64,000 nucleotides of DNA, from contig JANCIK010000009.1 of NCBI GenBank assembly GCA_028532985.1, positions 2,418,001-2,482,000 of the forward strand, written 5' to 3'. Positions 9,255 through 20,519 of the stretch are shown here, one piece after another (within the stretch, counting starts at the first letter, position 1; each line of letters begins with the position of its first letter). The notes under the pieces are model-generated. The model was not told the DNA's origin. It was given only the letters and a program-made list of their open reading frames with translations, and did not search any database. The DNA is from Stropharia rugosoannulata (lineage: Eukaryota > Basidiomycota > Agaricomycetes > Agaricales > Strophariaceae). Both the position numbers and the translations under genes were made by a program.

Positions 9255-10520
9255 TTAATTAGAATAGCTATTAGTTGAATCCTTATAAGGGTGATATAAA
9301 GCACTGTGGCTGTAAGAAGGAATTGGGAACTGCGGATAGTGATTATAATGATTAGTTGGTATCTGTACGTGATTATTCAGCTCTAAAGTGTTAGTGAGTA
9401 TTGGCTCTTGCGCCAATCTTCGAGATTGACGTGAATTGTGATATAGACCAGAAAAGCGAGCATCCGTGATTAGTACTGCTTCATTATCTGAAATATGTTG
9501 CTGAATACGGTTTGTGAGCTCTTGATTAGTACCATTTTTGGCAACTTTCAGCGCGCGTGCCAGGATGAGAGACGGGACGCGACTTTGTTTAATCACCCCA
9601 GGAACCTGAGGTTTTCAGGTGACCTGAAATTTTCGGAGAAAATCAGAATTTTATTTACAGTATCAAACGGACCGAAATCTTGAACAAAAGTAGTAATTTT
9701 AGCTTGTATGAAATGACACCTTAGATTAGAAACTTAACTAGAGTTTTATTGCTGGCTGAAATGACGCACAAAAATTTCAGTTTATTTGTTACAGAAAACA
9801 GAAACAATAACTTTAATGTCAGTACAAGTTTAAGCTGGACAAAAAACAGTGATTTAATGCAGACTGAAAACCCAATCAAAACTTAGGTAATGAGTCAATG
9901 ATTTAGCACGACAACAATTGTGTCGAAAGCTATTGTTTTCAACATGTAGAAACTGTGCCTGACATTCAGGTCTTTTGTAGAACAAAAACTTTATTAATCT
10001 ATTGTAAAACTAATTTAAGTATGTCAAAAAACAAAAGTATTGATGATAATATTAGAACCATTGAAAACAATAGCTTTCGACACAATTGTTGTCGTGCTAA
10101 ATCATTGACTCATTACCTAAGTTTTGATTGGGTTTTCAGTCTGCATTAAATCACTGTTTTTTGTCCAGCTTAAACTTGTACTGACATTAAAGTTATTGTT
10201 TCTGTTTTCTGTAACAAATAAACTGAAATTTTTGTGCGTCATTTCAGCCAGCAATAAAACTCTAGTTAAGTTTCTAATCTAAGGTGTCATTTCATACAAG
10301 CTAAAATTACTACTTTTGTTCAAGATTTCGGTCCGTTTGATACTGTAAATAAAATTCTGATTTTCTCCGAAAATTTCAGGTCACCTGAAAACCTCAGGTT
10401 CCTGGGGTGAATGACACGTTGTTCACACGTACGCCGTAATGCCATTTGAAACTCCGTTGTTCCGAATCGGCAACTATGTGACGACGGAGTGACTGTCCTG
10501 CCAAAAAATATCTCCCTCAA
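9255..10520 (-). pseudogene. SAP-like open frame interrupted by the foldback element
   Basis: Two open stretches on the minus strand flank the nested element: about 10520-10412 (ending LRRTCEQRV) and 9593-9255 (beginning KQSRVPSLILARALK). Removing the 816-bp insert and one AAT target copy joins them in a single frame without a shift. The joined part contains SLILARALKVAKNGTNQELTNRIQQHI, which resembles a SAP-type DNA-binding helix pair, followed by a Tyr/Asn/Pro-rich tail. No ATG opens the frame cleanly at its upstream end, so it is partial. It may have been a second protein of the host transposon or older captured sequence. Confidence 0.45.
9594..10409. mobile_element. foldback MITE with apparently perfect 349-bp terminal inverted repeats
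   Basis: The left arm (9594-9942) and right arm (10061-10409) are exact inverted copies as far as I could compare by eye, separated by a 118-bp loop. The termini read CACCCCAGGAACCTGAGG inward from both sides. The element is flanked by the direct repeat AAT (9591-9593 and 10410-10412), a 3-bp target duplication. No coding frame is present. Long perfect arms indicate a very recent insertion or arm homogenisation. The 3-bp duplication fits PIF/Harbinger- or CACTA-like enzymes, but the terminal bases do not settle which. Confidence 0.85.
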
Positions 10521-11141
10521 AACTCAACAATACAGCTCAAAAAAAGACAAACATGGTCTCTAAGGCTATTTGATGATATGTACAAAGTTTCAAGCAGGTA
10601 GAGAGAGTGGAGGCTGAGATATTTGAGGGTGACGAACTAGTGATCATGACGATGGTCTGCCAGTACATAGTATTGTTAATGGATTGTCCTGAACATGTTC
10701 AAATTTGTTACCAAACTACCAAATTAAGTTACAATTTTTGTATGTCATAATGCATAATGCATTCCAAAAGTTTATGCATTATTCAATATGACAATTTTTG
10801 CATAAATCCCCGCCCACCAAGTTGGTTCCCATCCAAAACCGATGCATTATGACAATTATGCATTATCACATAATGCATTATGACATATTCGACTGTACAC
10901 GACTCTAGTAAATTTTTCTGCGAAAACCCATTTCGGACAGTCACGGCGCCGTAATTCTGGAAGAATACCCAGTCAGGTGATATTCTACATCTGGTAGAAC
11001 GTCTGGCTCGCAACAACTTTCTCATTGGCTGAGTACATGTATCTCTAAGCCCCTTTTACGACAATCTTTTCTTTGGTTACATAGGTTTGCTTTCGCCCAG
11101 ACAGGCTGGCGGGGTGATGTGCCCGGCCGATACAACGTTAA

Positions 11142-11239
11142 GGTGCTATAGTGTAGTGGTTATCACTCGGGATTTTGATATTTGTCGACCCTGTCTTTAA
11201 TAAATTCCCGAAACCCAGGTTCGAACCCTGGTAGCACCT
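11142..11239 (+). tRNA. tRNA-Gln (UUG), 26-nt intron
   Basis: The mature sequence matches the tRNA-Gln at 7129, with the same acceptor, D, anticodon and T arms and a UUG anticodon. The intron after position 37 is different: about 26 nt, starting TATTTGTCGACC. The two genes lie in the same orientation about 4 kb apart and share no obvious flanking sequence, so the pair is an old duplication or dispersed copies rather than a fresh one. Confidence 0.93.
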
Positions 11240-11633
11240 CTAGGCTGCGACCGAGGTGTTGTACGTTTTTGTTACGGTTTCTAAGTTATTTTTTAAAGCC
11301 ATCTTTACAAATTAGTAACTTGGTAAGCTGTAACTACTAACATGATAATGTCATTCATCTATGTACTATGTAGTCTGTCGCCGCTGTTCTAAGTAGTGGT
11401 AAGACTTCTAATTTCTAAAGCTCTGAAGTTCTAACTAGTTCTAACCTCCACGATTCTATAATGTGTGACTTGTTGTCACTTCTCAAGTTCTCATGCGGTC
11501 GCCGCCGGTCATGATTACCGTGCCGCGGTACGGTCCGATTCGTTCTAAGTACATTTAACATTATAACTGTTCCTAGCTACTCCCATCCAATCCTAACTGC
11601 CCTTTCTGTTCCCTCTGGAGACTTGTATTGTAT
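11240..11633. other. intergenic, upstream of BTB copy 2
   Basis: About 390 bp between the tRNA and the BTB gene. It presumably carries the BTB promoter. Several short GTTCTAA-like repeats occur at about 11390-11450; otherwise nothing is distinguishable. Confidence 0.4.
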
Positions 11634-12845
11634 ATGCAATCTGTGTCGACATACGAAAGAGACGAGCGCTACTACATTTCCAATGCCGATGTGACAATCT
11701 GCGTATCAGACGTGCTTTTCAGGGTATCCACCTTGTATCTAGTCCATGCGCGCGCTTCCGTTGCTCACACAGTCCTGTTTCGACGCTCAGGTGCACCGAC
11801 ACATTCTTGCCCGAGACGATTCTATCTTTGCCAGTATGTTTGCAGTGGATTCAGGCATGCAAGGAGACCCGGACGTTGGTTTTCTCCAAGAGGGGCATAA
11901 TGACGAGACGCCCATCCAGCTCCTGGGCGATACACCCGACGAGTTCCGTGCTCTGCTCTGGTGCTTATACGCTCTGTGAGTGGCCTATAAGCATAGAGCA
12001 ATTCTCGAATATCTGGCGGCTCTCATGCAGAGTATATGCGCACTAGGCCTCAAGAAATCGCGTCTGCCATGGCGCCGCACGACGGCAAAGTGGACCTGCT
12101 TGTGGACGTCCTGCGGATGGCGCATAAATACCACTTCGTGACGACAGAGAAATGGCTAATTGACACTATCCGGAAACTGCTTGCCCACCCACAATATCTG
12201 CCCGGTTTTATGGAATCGTTAATCAAAGTAAGCGAGGCTGCGGTGCTGACTTCCGATGCGGCCTTGCTGCAAACAGTCCGTCAGCTATGGCGGGGGACTA
12301 TCGGAGACGGAAAAAATGTGGCTATTGCACTCAGGACGGCCGAACGTCTGGGCTTCCGCGATCTTCAAGGTCTTGCATATCAAGCAATGATGCTTCAGGG
12401 GCGAGAGGCATGGGAGCGGGAATCTCTACTTTCAAGAGAACAAAGAATTCGGCTACTCTCAGGATTTCACAACGTCTCCGTCTTTGCACTTACTGTTCAG
12501 GATAATCCTCCAGACTTCGATCACGACGATAATTGTGGAGATATAGAGCAATGCGAGTACGACTGGTGTTCTGTTTGGAGGTTCATTTGCACTTTCAAGG
12601 GTTCCGACCATGTAACACCAAGCTCAGGAATGGGCACGATACAGATCAAGCCGGCCAAACTTGACTTGATCAATCGTTCCATGATGATTGTGAGCGTGTT
12701 GAAAGCCATAAAGGACAATCCACACATGTTTGAGGAAGAGGTTGATGTGGATTCCATCTGCATGGAAGCCGCATGGAAGGCGACGTTAGATTTTCGAGAC
12801 AAAATACAGACTGATATGATGGACTTCTTTCCTCCTGTAGATTAA
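11634..12845 (+). CDS. BTB/POZ domain protein (copy 2)
   Basis: Three exons (11634-11723, 11791-11975, 12047-12845) give 357 residues. The BTB fold begins almost at the N-terminus: YYISNADVTICVSDVLFR, VHRHILARDDSIFASMF, GDTPDEFRALLWCLYAL. The post-BTB helical stretch KVDLLVDVLRMAHKYHF.. corresponds to NHLINIAKVSHKYSF in copy 1. The first intron falls at the same codon before VHR as in the gene at 4368, so the two are paralogues. It lacks the long basic N-terminal extension of copy 1. The start is the first ATG in frame. The role is probably as a dimerising adaptor; the partner is unknown. Confidence 0.8.
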
Positions 12846-13930
12846 TGTACAGATTTTTTTTCCAATATGAAGAATGTAACAAAACCAAAGGCATGTCGCA
12901 CAGCTGAGGAGCCTATCTCCTCCTGTCAAAATGATCTGTGACAATTCTACGCACACAATCTAACAGACAGACTGCTCGTACCACACTGTCGGTGCGTAGC
13001 GAGAGTCAGAGTCAAGGTCAAGCTGTCAAGGTAGACGCGCATGGTATGAGACTTATCTAAATAAGGTAATTGTTGTACTGCTTTAGGGTAACGAGTCCTG
13101 CTCATCCACTTGACAGTCTTCACCTAGCACTGTTATGAACTAGAGCGTGTGCGTGCTTTGCACTTCTAATTTAAATACATACAACAGTCTATTGAATTCA
13201 TACATTAGAAAATTCAGTAAGGAGGCGGAGAAATTCTGAAAACGGGAAGCATTTTTCAGTTTGTTAGTACTCCGAGGCCTCTTACAGTGTCTAATCATAA
13301 CTCGGACACTGAAGCAGCTCGGGGGTAAATCAAGGCAGAATGGTGCTTGGGATTTGAGTTGATGACATGGATAAGTAAACCTGTACAGAGAGTGTGATCT
13401 TGCATATTGTAGTAGCTGTGTCCTTACTTCAATGCTCGAATTTGATGCAGCCAAGTTGAACCCATCATTTTAAGAGTGATAGTATAAGTAATAACTTGTA
13501 GGCGGATCAATTTAAAAATTGAAGAGGGTTGTCGTGAAGGGAGACGTCAAGGAGACGTCCGCGTCAGTTTACAAAGGGAGGTCTGTAATCATAAATATCG
13601 CCTTGCCATTTCCCATTGCACAGGCTTTCTCTCTGGCCGCACCCTTTTGCATTTGTCTTTCTCAAGGGTAGGGTGGCCATGCGTATTAACGGGAAAGAAA
13701 ATCAGGCAGTCAAGCAGAAACCTCGGGTTCAAAAAAGATGGGTGCTGTCTTTTATTATAGTAGAAGTGGATCAGAAAGCCAGTAGCCATGGATGAGGAGT
13801 ATGTACCATACAACAGATTTATTATGCAGCAAATTTAAAGAACAATTCATTATGTACAAATAGGATATAAAGAGGGAAGCACGACTTTCTACTACCCAGA
13901 ATGGTATTGACAGTCCAAGAGAGATAACCC
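12846..13930. other. intergenic region, no gene seen
   Basis: About 1.1 kb between the convergent ends of BTB copy 2 and SMC6. Open frames here are short, lack recognisable motifs and have no clear intron structure. Both 3' untranslated regions lie within it. Confidence 0.45.
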
Positions 13931-16900
13931 TTAACTGCCAAAACTTAGCGTGCCATTCCCCCGCTCCGGGTCCGTCATACGATGCACTTTAACACTGCTG
14001 CTGAACGCAACGTTCGTCATATCTTGGGGTGTGATTAGAACATATTGCTTCTTGTCTGAGGTGTTGGCCGTGTCGATCATCATCTTCATACTGATGCGGC
14101 GATTCACCGCGTCCATGAACACGTCGAACTCGTCTGTGAGTGGGAGTTTCTCAATGCTGTAATGTGAAACAAAGAGCTGATCAACGTACCAAGGCAGCGA
14201 AGTGGACAGCCGATACATTCCCATAGGGAGAGAAGCAAACAAATCGTTGAAAACGATTTCTCGCCTCCACTGAGTGAACGTGGATCTTTGTCGCCCGTTG
14301 CCTGAGTCTGAAGCTGATCATCCGTTTGCACCTATTGACCCGTTATTTTAATCACCAAAGTTTAGAAGACTCGAAACGCACTCGGAGTTGCAGTGTCTGG
14401 GCGCCATGATCAAACAAAATCTTGCCATAGTATCCACGATTCGACAAATGGAACTGGAACACCTGTTTGCAGCGCAAAGCAATATGCCGCCGGAACTCTT
14501 GCCATCGCGAGAGACGAACAATTAGCGACGCCTTTAGTGCCTGTCAAAAATAATGGTGATCTTAAATACGTCGAAACCCGTGGTGGGTAGAAAAAATGCT
14601 TACCTTGTTGAGCATAGACATTTGCTTCAGCTCTCGCTGTGCCTTCTCTAAAATTTCGGTAGCCTTATTCACCTCCGCGGCCATTTCCTCCACTGATGCC
14701 CCGTGTCGTTTTTCTCGTTCATGTAGGGCCTTTTCCACCGAATCAAGCTGACGCTTCACTTCTGCAGCTTTGCGCGGGTTAGGCACCCGTGCACAAAATT
14801 CCGCCGCCTTCACTGTCCAGTTCTGATACACAAATTGAGTCAACGTTGAGCAGAAAGTCAGTCAGAACAGACCTGGAATTCCTCCTCAACGATCTTTGCC
14901 GTTTCTTCTGCCTCTTCAACCACCTTCTTCTCTTCTGCCAGCTTCTGCGCATAATGATTTCGTGAATTCTGGGCATTCACCCTGTTCTCTACCTGTACGT
15001 TAGTCTTAGCCTAGAGCGTTCGTTAGCATAATATGAAGAGATCAAGATTTAGACACTTTCATACCACTATCTCATTCCGTCTCTCGTCATACTCATTTAT
15101 CATCTTCTTGACCTCGTTGAGCTGTAGCAATAACGCGCGATTCTGCTCATCTACCACAGACTTCTGTTGCATAGCATGAGTAAACTGTAGCTTAATATTG
15201 TCTTTCTCAGCGATGCATTCCTAAAGTGAGAACATGCGTTAATGAGAGTTTTCTTTTTTGCTACCCCGATTCAGGGAATGTACCTGCTTCGCCTCTTCCA
15301 GTCCCTGTACACCAACAGGTAATTCTTCATTGGCTTCTTGTTGCAAATTGGACAGGTGTGACTTGGCATTCCTTAGCTGGTGGTTCAAACGCTGTTCATT
15401 GTTCTATATACCAAAGTGTGAATAAGGTCAGTGAAGTGGAGGGACTCGACTTACGTTAGCCTGATCAATGTTTTTCTTGAGCTGCATAAATTCTCTTCGG
15501 ATTCCATCTATTTCGTGACAGAGTTCACGATGCTGCCTCTCCAAATCCACTTTCTTCTCTGATATATGCCTGGTTGGCACGATTAGTATTTAACCAAAGC
15601 GTCAATGGATGAAAGTCATGCCTGATTTCGGCGACACTATCACGACCAGTAAGAAGCATGTTCATTGCTCCAGGCAGTTGGCGAACATTCAAAGGCGAAC
15701 TGGAAACACCTCCTTCACTATAATTGACTCGATCAGAAATTTATTGACAATGGAAATACACCATCATGCACTCACGCAAATACACGAACATTGAACTTGT
15801 CCAAAGTCCAAGCACTACCACCGCTTCGCAGGCTGAAAAGAATTTGCTGCGCCTCTTTACGAGTGTCCGCGAGAATTTGACTTTCAATATGCACTTGATT
15901 GATGAAGATGCGCAATACGTATGGGTCGGATATCTAGTAAATTGGTTAGATTACAGCGTGACTGCCTGCATTCCATAGATAGTTACCTCTAACGAACGCA
16001 ACACTGTGTTATAATGCTGTGGGGGTTCACCATTGCTAAAATCGAACAGGTCCTTCTCATAGATAAGAATGACCGTATGACCACTGTAAGAAAAAAAATC
16101 AAGATTAATACGGCACCTTCACCAATGGATACGGCCCTTACTTTCCGCTATCCACTAGCATCTTCTTCAGCTGCGCACGGTCGCGCGCATCTGTTACAGC
16201 AAATGCAAGGAGGTACTGGCCCAGAGTAGTGCGCAAGATCTCGCCCCATTTCTTTGGATCCTTCGCTTTGACATATTGGCCCAACGGACCAAGCGGCACG
16301 TCACCATGCCACCTCATGCCTTTAATCCTGTCCAGAAGCTGCTTCATGTTTCGGCCATATGGAATGAGTGCATCCGTCTCCGCACGGCGGGCATTTTCAA
16401 TCATCCCATCGCAACCCGCTATCTCTTTCTCGATTGCAACCTTGTTGCGGTCCTTATTCTCGCCCTCTGCGCGTAGCTTATCTGCCTGTACAGACACTTG
16501 TTTGCGCTCAAGAATAAGGTCATGCAATTCGCGTTCTGGCAAGGCAACCGCGTTCTTGGCCTCTTCAAGCCTACGTTGGGTCTCCTCGCGCTTGGCCTGT
16601 GTATGTACCTCCAACCTTCGAGCCTCCTCGAGAATTTGCTTATTGAACGCCTCTATTTGGTTATTTATGTTTTTCAAGGAGGAGTCCATTTGTTTGAACT
16701 CAAGCTAATGGTCAACAACTGGTTAGCAAGAAAATAAAGTAGAAAGTTCGCTTGAGGGACGTACATTAAAGTCTGCAATTTTTTGTTTATTGCTGCGCAG
16801 CTCCGCATTTAACTCGGCCTTGCGAGTATTGAGGTGGTCGATCTCACCCAATTGCCTGGATTCTGCCTCATACTCTGCGATTAATGCGCTGGCCGCCTCG

Positions 16901-18403
16901 AATTCAGCCTATGAAAGGAGATATAGTAAATGAAAATAAAGATGGGTGTAAGCCTCACAATTGCTTTTGCGATATTCTCTTCGATCTTTGGTAAACGGCG
17001 CGCCATCTTTGCTACCTTCTGCATGGCTTCCTCCAATTCAGCTTCTTTAGACGCGACATGAGACCAAGCGAGTTCATTCTTCAAGTCGACAATTTTCTGT
17101 TTCTGTTCGCGGGCCCTTGCTGCTTCTTCATAGCGGGTGGTAGCTTCGCGCAATCGTGCCTTGTGGTCAAGTATTGCCGCTTTTTTGACCGTGAGCAGTT
17201 TGGCCATATTGTGAATATTTTCAAGGCACATCATGTACTCCTCAGAGAGTTGAGCTAGTTGAGTACCGCGGAGGAAGAACTGTATTTGACATCAGTTCCT
17301 GTTAGTAGATAAGGGTAACTTTCATACTTTGTATTTGTCTTGCGGGGCTGAGGCGCTCAGAAACTGTCTTGCAGAATCTAGTCATTTCTTTAAGTTTCCA
17401 AATATATGATTTACGAAACTGTAGTACCTTGCGTTAGCACGTTCATTGGATTATCCACCTGGATATTCATGTGATCGCAAATGGCGGCCAGTTCGTCTTT
17501 CTTTGTGCTAATGACTTTGCCATCCTTGCTCTTAATTTTCCAGGAAGAGCTTCCCTCTTTCGTGAATTTACGAGTTATGACGATGGTCTCGCCATACTCT
17601 TGCGGTTTGAAAGCTTCCTCGCCTCGGTTCTTGATATGGATTGTGACTTCAGAGGCACTATGCAGTAAATATGTCAGTGTATATGCATGAAAATGTATAT
17701 GCAGTAATGGTACCCTTGTCCTTCGCGGATGAAAGATTTCAAACCGCTACCTCGGCCTGTGGAAGTGGCTTTGCCGCCCAAAGCGACGGTGATGGCTGAT
17801 AAAACGGCGCTTTTCCCACCTATTCCAGCGCGTCAGAGGTCTATTCAGGCCAGCAACAATGACGGTATTCCTTACTTCCATTGTGACCTAAGAGGCATCA
17901 GCATTAAAATACTTGACAGCCAGAGGTAAGACCAACAAGTACGTACCAATAATGAAGTTTATCTGAGGGCCGAAGGTGAATCTGAGGTACTTGTGACACA
18001 TGAACTGGTGCATTTCTATGTATTCAATGATACCATGGTCGGCTACACCCTATACGAGAGGTTAAGTCTTGCCTTATCAAAGCAAACAGAGTCAACGTAC
18101 GCCTTGAACTTTCACTTTCTGCTTCCGTTCCAGGTGTGCCCTCAATTTATCGCCGTGGACGCGTTCAAATTCCTCATCATCAAAGTCCTGGTCTTGAAAA
18201 TTGGAAATGTCGATTTCTTCGCTGCTCGACTCTCCGTCCGAGTCTTCTGTTTTGGGCTTTTTCCCCTTCCTGTCGCGATCGCGTCGTGAACGTGCCTGGG
18301 TTTGCGTGGGTTCTACTTCCTCTTCTTCACTATCAGCGGTCCTGGCGCGTTTCGTTGAAGCCTGAGATGGATCTCCTTCTCCAAAGTGCTGCCGTTTAGG
18401 CAT
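13931..18403 (-). CDS. smc6: SMC6, structural maintenance of chromosomes protein 6
   Basis: Many short introns; about 1,100-1,150 residues. An acidic, Ser-rich N-terminal tail with nuclear-signal-like basic runs precedes the ATPase head: [30 protein letters not shown] and the Walker A GHNGSGKSA, whose codons are split by an intron, then [20 protein letters not shown]. Next come [16 protein letters not shown] and [14 protein letters not shown], both typical of SMC6 rather than other SMCs. Long coiled coils flank a hinge (about 16140-16350 in DNA; GPLGQYV). The C-terminal head has the signature [19 protein letters not shown] and the Walker [20 protein letters not shown], then [10 protein letters not shown] and [16 protein letters not shown]6 pairs with SMC5 in the nuclear Smc5/6 complex for recombinational repair and replication-stress response. 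I chose MPKRQ (18403); an in-frame ATG at 18430 would add nine residues. Confidence 0.93.
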
Positions 18404-18851
18404 GTTGTTGGCGGAGACGGTGTGAACCAAGTGTGAACAAAGTAATTAAGGAGGAGTGACGCGCCCGGGCCAACACTCACAAAACGCGACGCGTCCAAAT
18501 AAACCCAATAAAATCTTTGCAAATTCATTACATAATTAAATAGATTAATGGATGGTACTTCAGTTCAGTTTCCAGCCTGCAGAACGACAATAGAAATAAT
18601 ATAACCCCCATGCTTACACGATTACATTTGAGTATGAAAGCTGAAAGCTGAGTGTAGCGGCAAGACGCTGCCCACACTACTAATAAGGGGGCTTGCTAAG
18701 TTGTTGCTAAGTTGTTTAGAAGAATGACATAGTAGGACAGTCGCACGTGAGTGGCGCCGAGCACTTACGCGCGCTATTTTGATTTTCAGCAACGGGAGCC
18801 CCAAGAACATTCGCTCATCTCGCTCCCCACTCTCCAGTCTTCCCCTAGTCT
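18404..18851. promoter_or_regulatory. bidirectional promoter with MluI cell-cycle box
   Basis: A 450-bp region between divergent genes. It contains ACGCGT at 18489-18494 and a related GACGCGCC at about 18458, 55-90 bp from the SMC6 start. ACGCGT is the MBF-type cell-cycle box used by fungi for G1/S genes. The link to SMC6 expression is inference. Confidence 0.5.
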
Positions 18852-19986
18852 ATGTCTACTCAAGCGCTGCAAAAGCTGCGCATTGTTGCCATCCCCCTTA
18901 CCCGCCCGGCCTCCGCCACGAGCTCATCTAAGCTCACCCGTCTGACCTACTACCAGTTCCAGCTTTTCAAGGAAAAGGGCAAGCAGCGGGCGACAGAAAC
19001 GCATACATCCGCAGGCTGGCGCGCCTGGCCGGCTCAGATCCGCCAGGCAGGTATCGTAGAATGGACAACACAGAAGGCAACTCATGCCTGGGCCAGCTTC
19101 GGTAGGGCTCCGGGCGGATGGCGGCTGCGCGTACACACTATGGGCGAGCGCCTTGTAGACCGAATTGACTTTGAGGAGCTCGCGCTGAAGAGTATCGACC
19201 CCCGCCTCGGACCGCATATCCTGAAACTATCGCGCGAAGAGCCAGAAAAGCCTCCGAAGGTGAGCGCACCGCATGCGCGTCTTCTTGTCTTCTCGCAATA
19301 GTGGAACTCATTTCGTCCCTTAGATCCCCCTTATCTATCCATCTTCCCAACTCACCAGTGAAGAATCTCTCGAAGAGCTACGCGCATACTCTTTGCATCG
19401 TATACCGCGGCACCGTCGCGGAATGTACATCTGGGCAATTGTCGCTCCGTTAACCGCGCCATTCATGCTAATCCGTACGTTTCCTCTTTTTTTCTATGCC
19501 ATTCTTGCTGACCACTATAGCCAGCGATTATCCCTAATCTGCCATTCTTTTTCTGTGTCTGGAGGTCATGGTCCCATTATCGTGGTTCGTTCTTTCTCCA
19601 TTTCATACAACTGCTGTAGTTCTAATATGCGTATAGCTTACAAGGCCTCTCAATATCTTGGCCTCCTGCTGCAGCACAACGTTCTGTTGCCCGAACCAAG
19701 CTCTTCTCTAGATGCGCTGTACAAACTACCGAAAGGGGGGAATGTTCCGCAGCTGCCCCCAATTACCCCGTCGCGTTCGCCCGACTCCAATAGCACGCCG
19801 CCTGGTGCTTCATCGCCACCTCCAAAGGCAGACTCCGACAAGAACGAGCTTCTGCTAACCCGTTCAGCCGTTCCCACCCTGCTAGAAATTCTGCAGGTCT
19901 CGTCCGAGTCAACTACTGCTGTCGACGTCTATCGTGCTATCGACCAGGCCCGGATACGTGTTCAGAGCGGCAAATTGCGTCTATAA
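18852..19986 (+). CDS. mitochondrial K+/H+ exchange-related protein (Mit_KHE1-like)
   Basis: Four exons, about 320 residues. The N-terminal part (MSTQALQKLRIVAIPLTRPA) has the basic, Ser-rich look of a mitochondrial targeting sequence. The core is the conserved block PLIYPSSQLTSEESLEELR, SLHRIPRHRRGMYIWAIVAP, LTAPFMLIPAIIPNLPFFFC and WRSWSHYRAYKASQYL, interrupted by two introns of about 55 nt. This block is what I recognise from the fungal family tied to yeast YDL183C, an inner-membrane protein needed for mitochondrial K+/H+ exchange. The hydrophobic PFMLIPAIIPNLPFFF stretch is the likely membrane segment. The C-terminal third is Pro/Ser-rich and then helical. Family assignment rests on motif memory, so it is moderately firm. 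Confidence 0.72.
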
Positions 19987-20519
19987 GCTGTTACACATCT
20001 CTATTTGCTTCTTGTTGGATGCGGCTACGAGGTACAAACATGTTATATGATGAGTACGAAATGGACTCGACGCAGCGCGAGGCGATTGTCGGGTAATGCA
20101 GTCTAAATGATCACTTTACATTAATGTAGATAATATTGAATATATCCCTAATGGCATACATGTAATTATATGTAGAATGAATGGATCTGGAACTCTTACT
20201 CGACTGCATATCCAAGCGAGTTGATATTTACATACTAATTACTGGATTATCAGCCTTCTAACAGTCTCAATGTACTTTCAAATGGTTCAGTCAGAATATA
20301 TCCATTATCATCATATCGTACAATCATTAGCTAAATGAAAACAAGAAACGGCATACGTTTTTGTTACTGTTGATTATCTAGTAGTATCATCATCCAAGAA
20401 GATGGGCAGATGAAATGTAAGAGAGCAGAGAAAAGATGCAGAAATACAACAAAGTCCAAAACACAAACGAGCTAAACGAAAGCGAAACGAGGCATTCAAG
20501 CAGCTAGGAGAAACGGCCC
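19987..20519. other. convergent 3' intergenic region
   Basis: About 530 AT-rich bases between the stops of the Mit_KHE1-like gene and the ribonucleotide reductase gene. It holds both 3' untranslated regions. No gene or repeat is evident. Confidence 0.45.

Larger units (their letters stand above)
8412..10895. mobile_element. pogo-type DNA transposon, internally deleted
   Basis: Both ends carry the inverted repeat CAGTCGAATATGTCATAATG (plus CAT), left end at 8412 and right end at 10895. Both are flanked by TA (8410-8411 and 10896-10897), the duplicated target of Tc1/mariner/pogo elements. Subterminal copies of TTATGCATTATGACA-like sequence cluster at both ends (8420-8490; 10745-10890), as expected of transposase binding sites. 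The interior holds a shortened transposase on the minus strand (8506-8945), fragments of a second frame (9255-10520) and a nested foldback element (9594-10409). Without the nested insert the element is about 1.67 kb. The catalytic DDE core is absent, so it is non-autonomous. Confidence 0.85.

Noticed and set aside
9594..10409. Long inverted repeat considered as the terminal repeat of the pogo element
   Set aside because: The pogo ends lie outside at 8412 and 10895 with their own TA duplication. The 349-bp arms have a separate AAT duplication, so this is a nested element.
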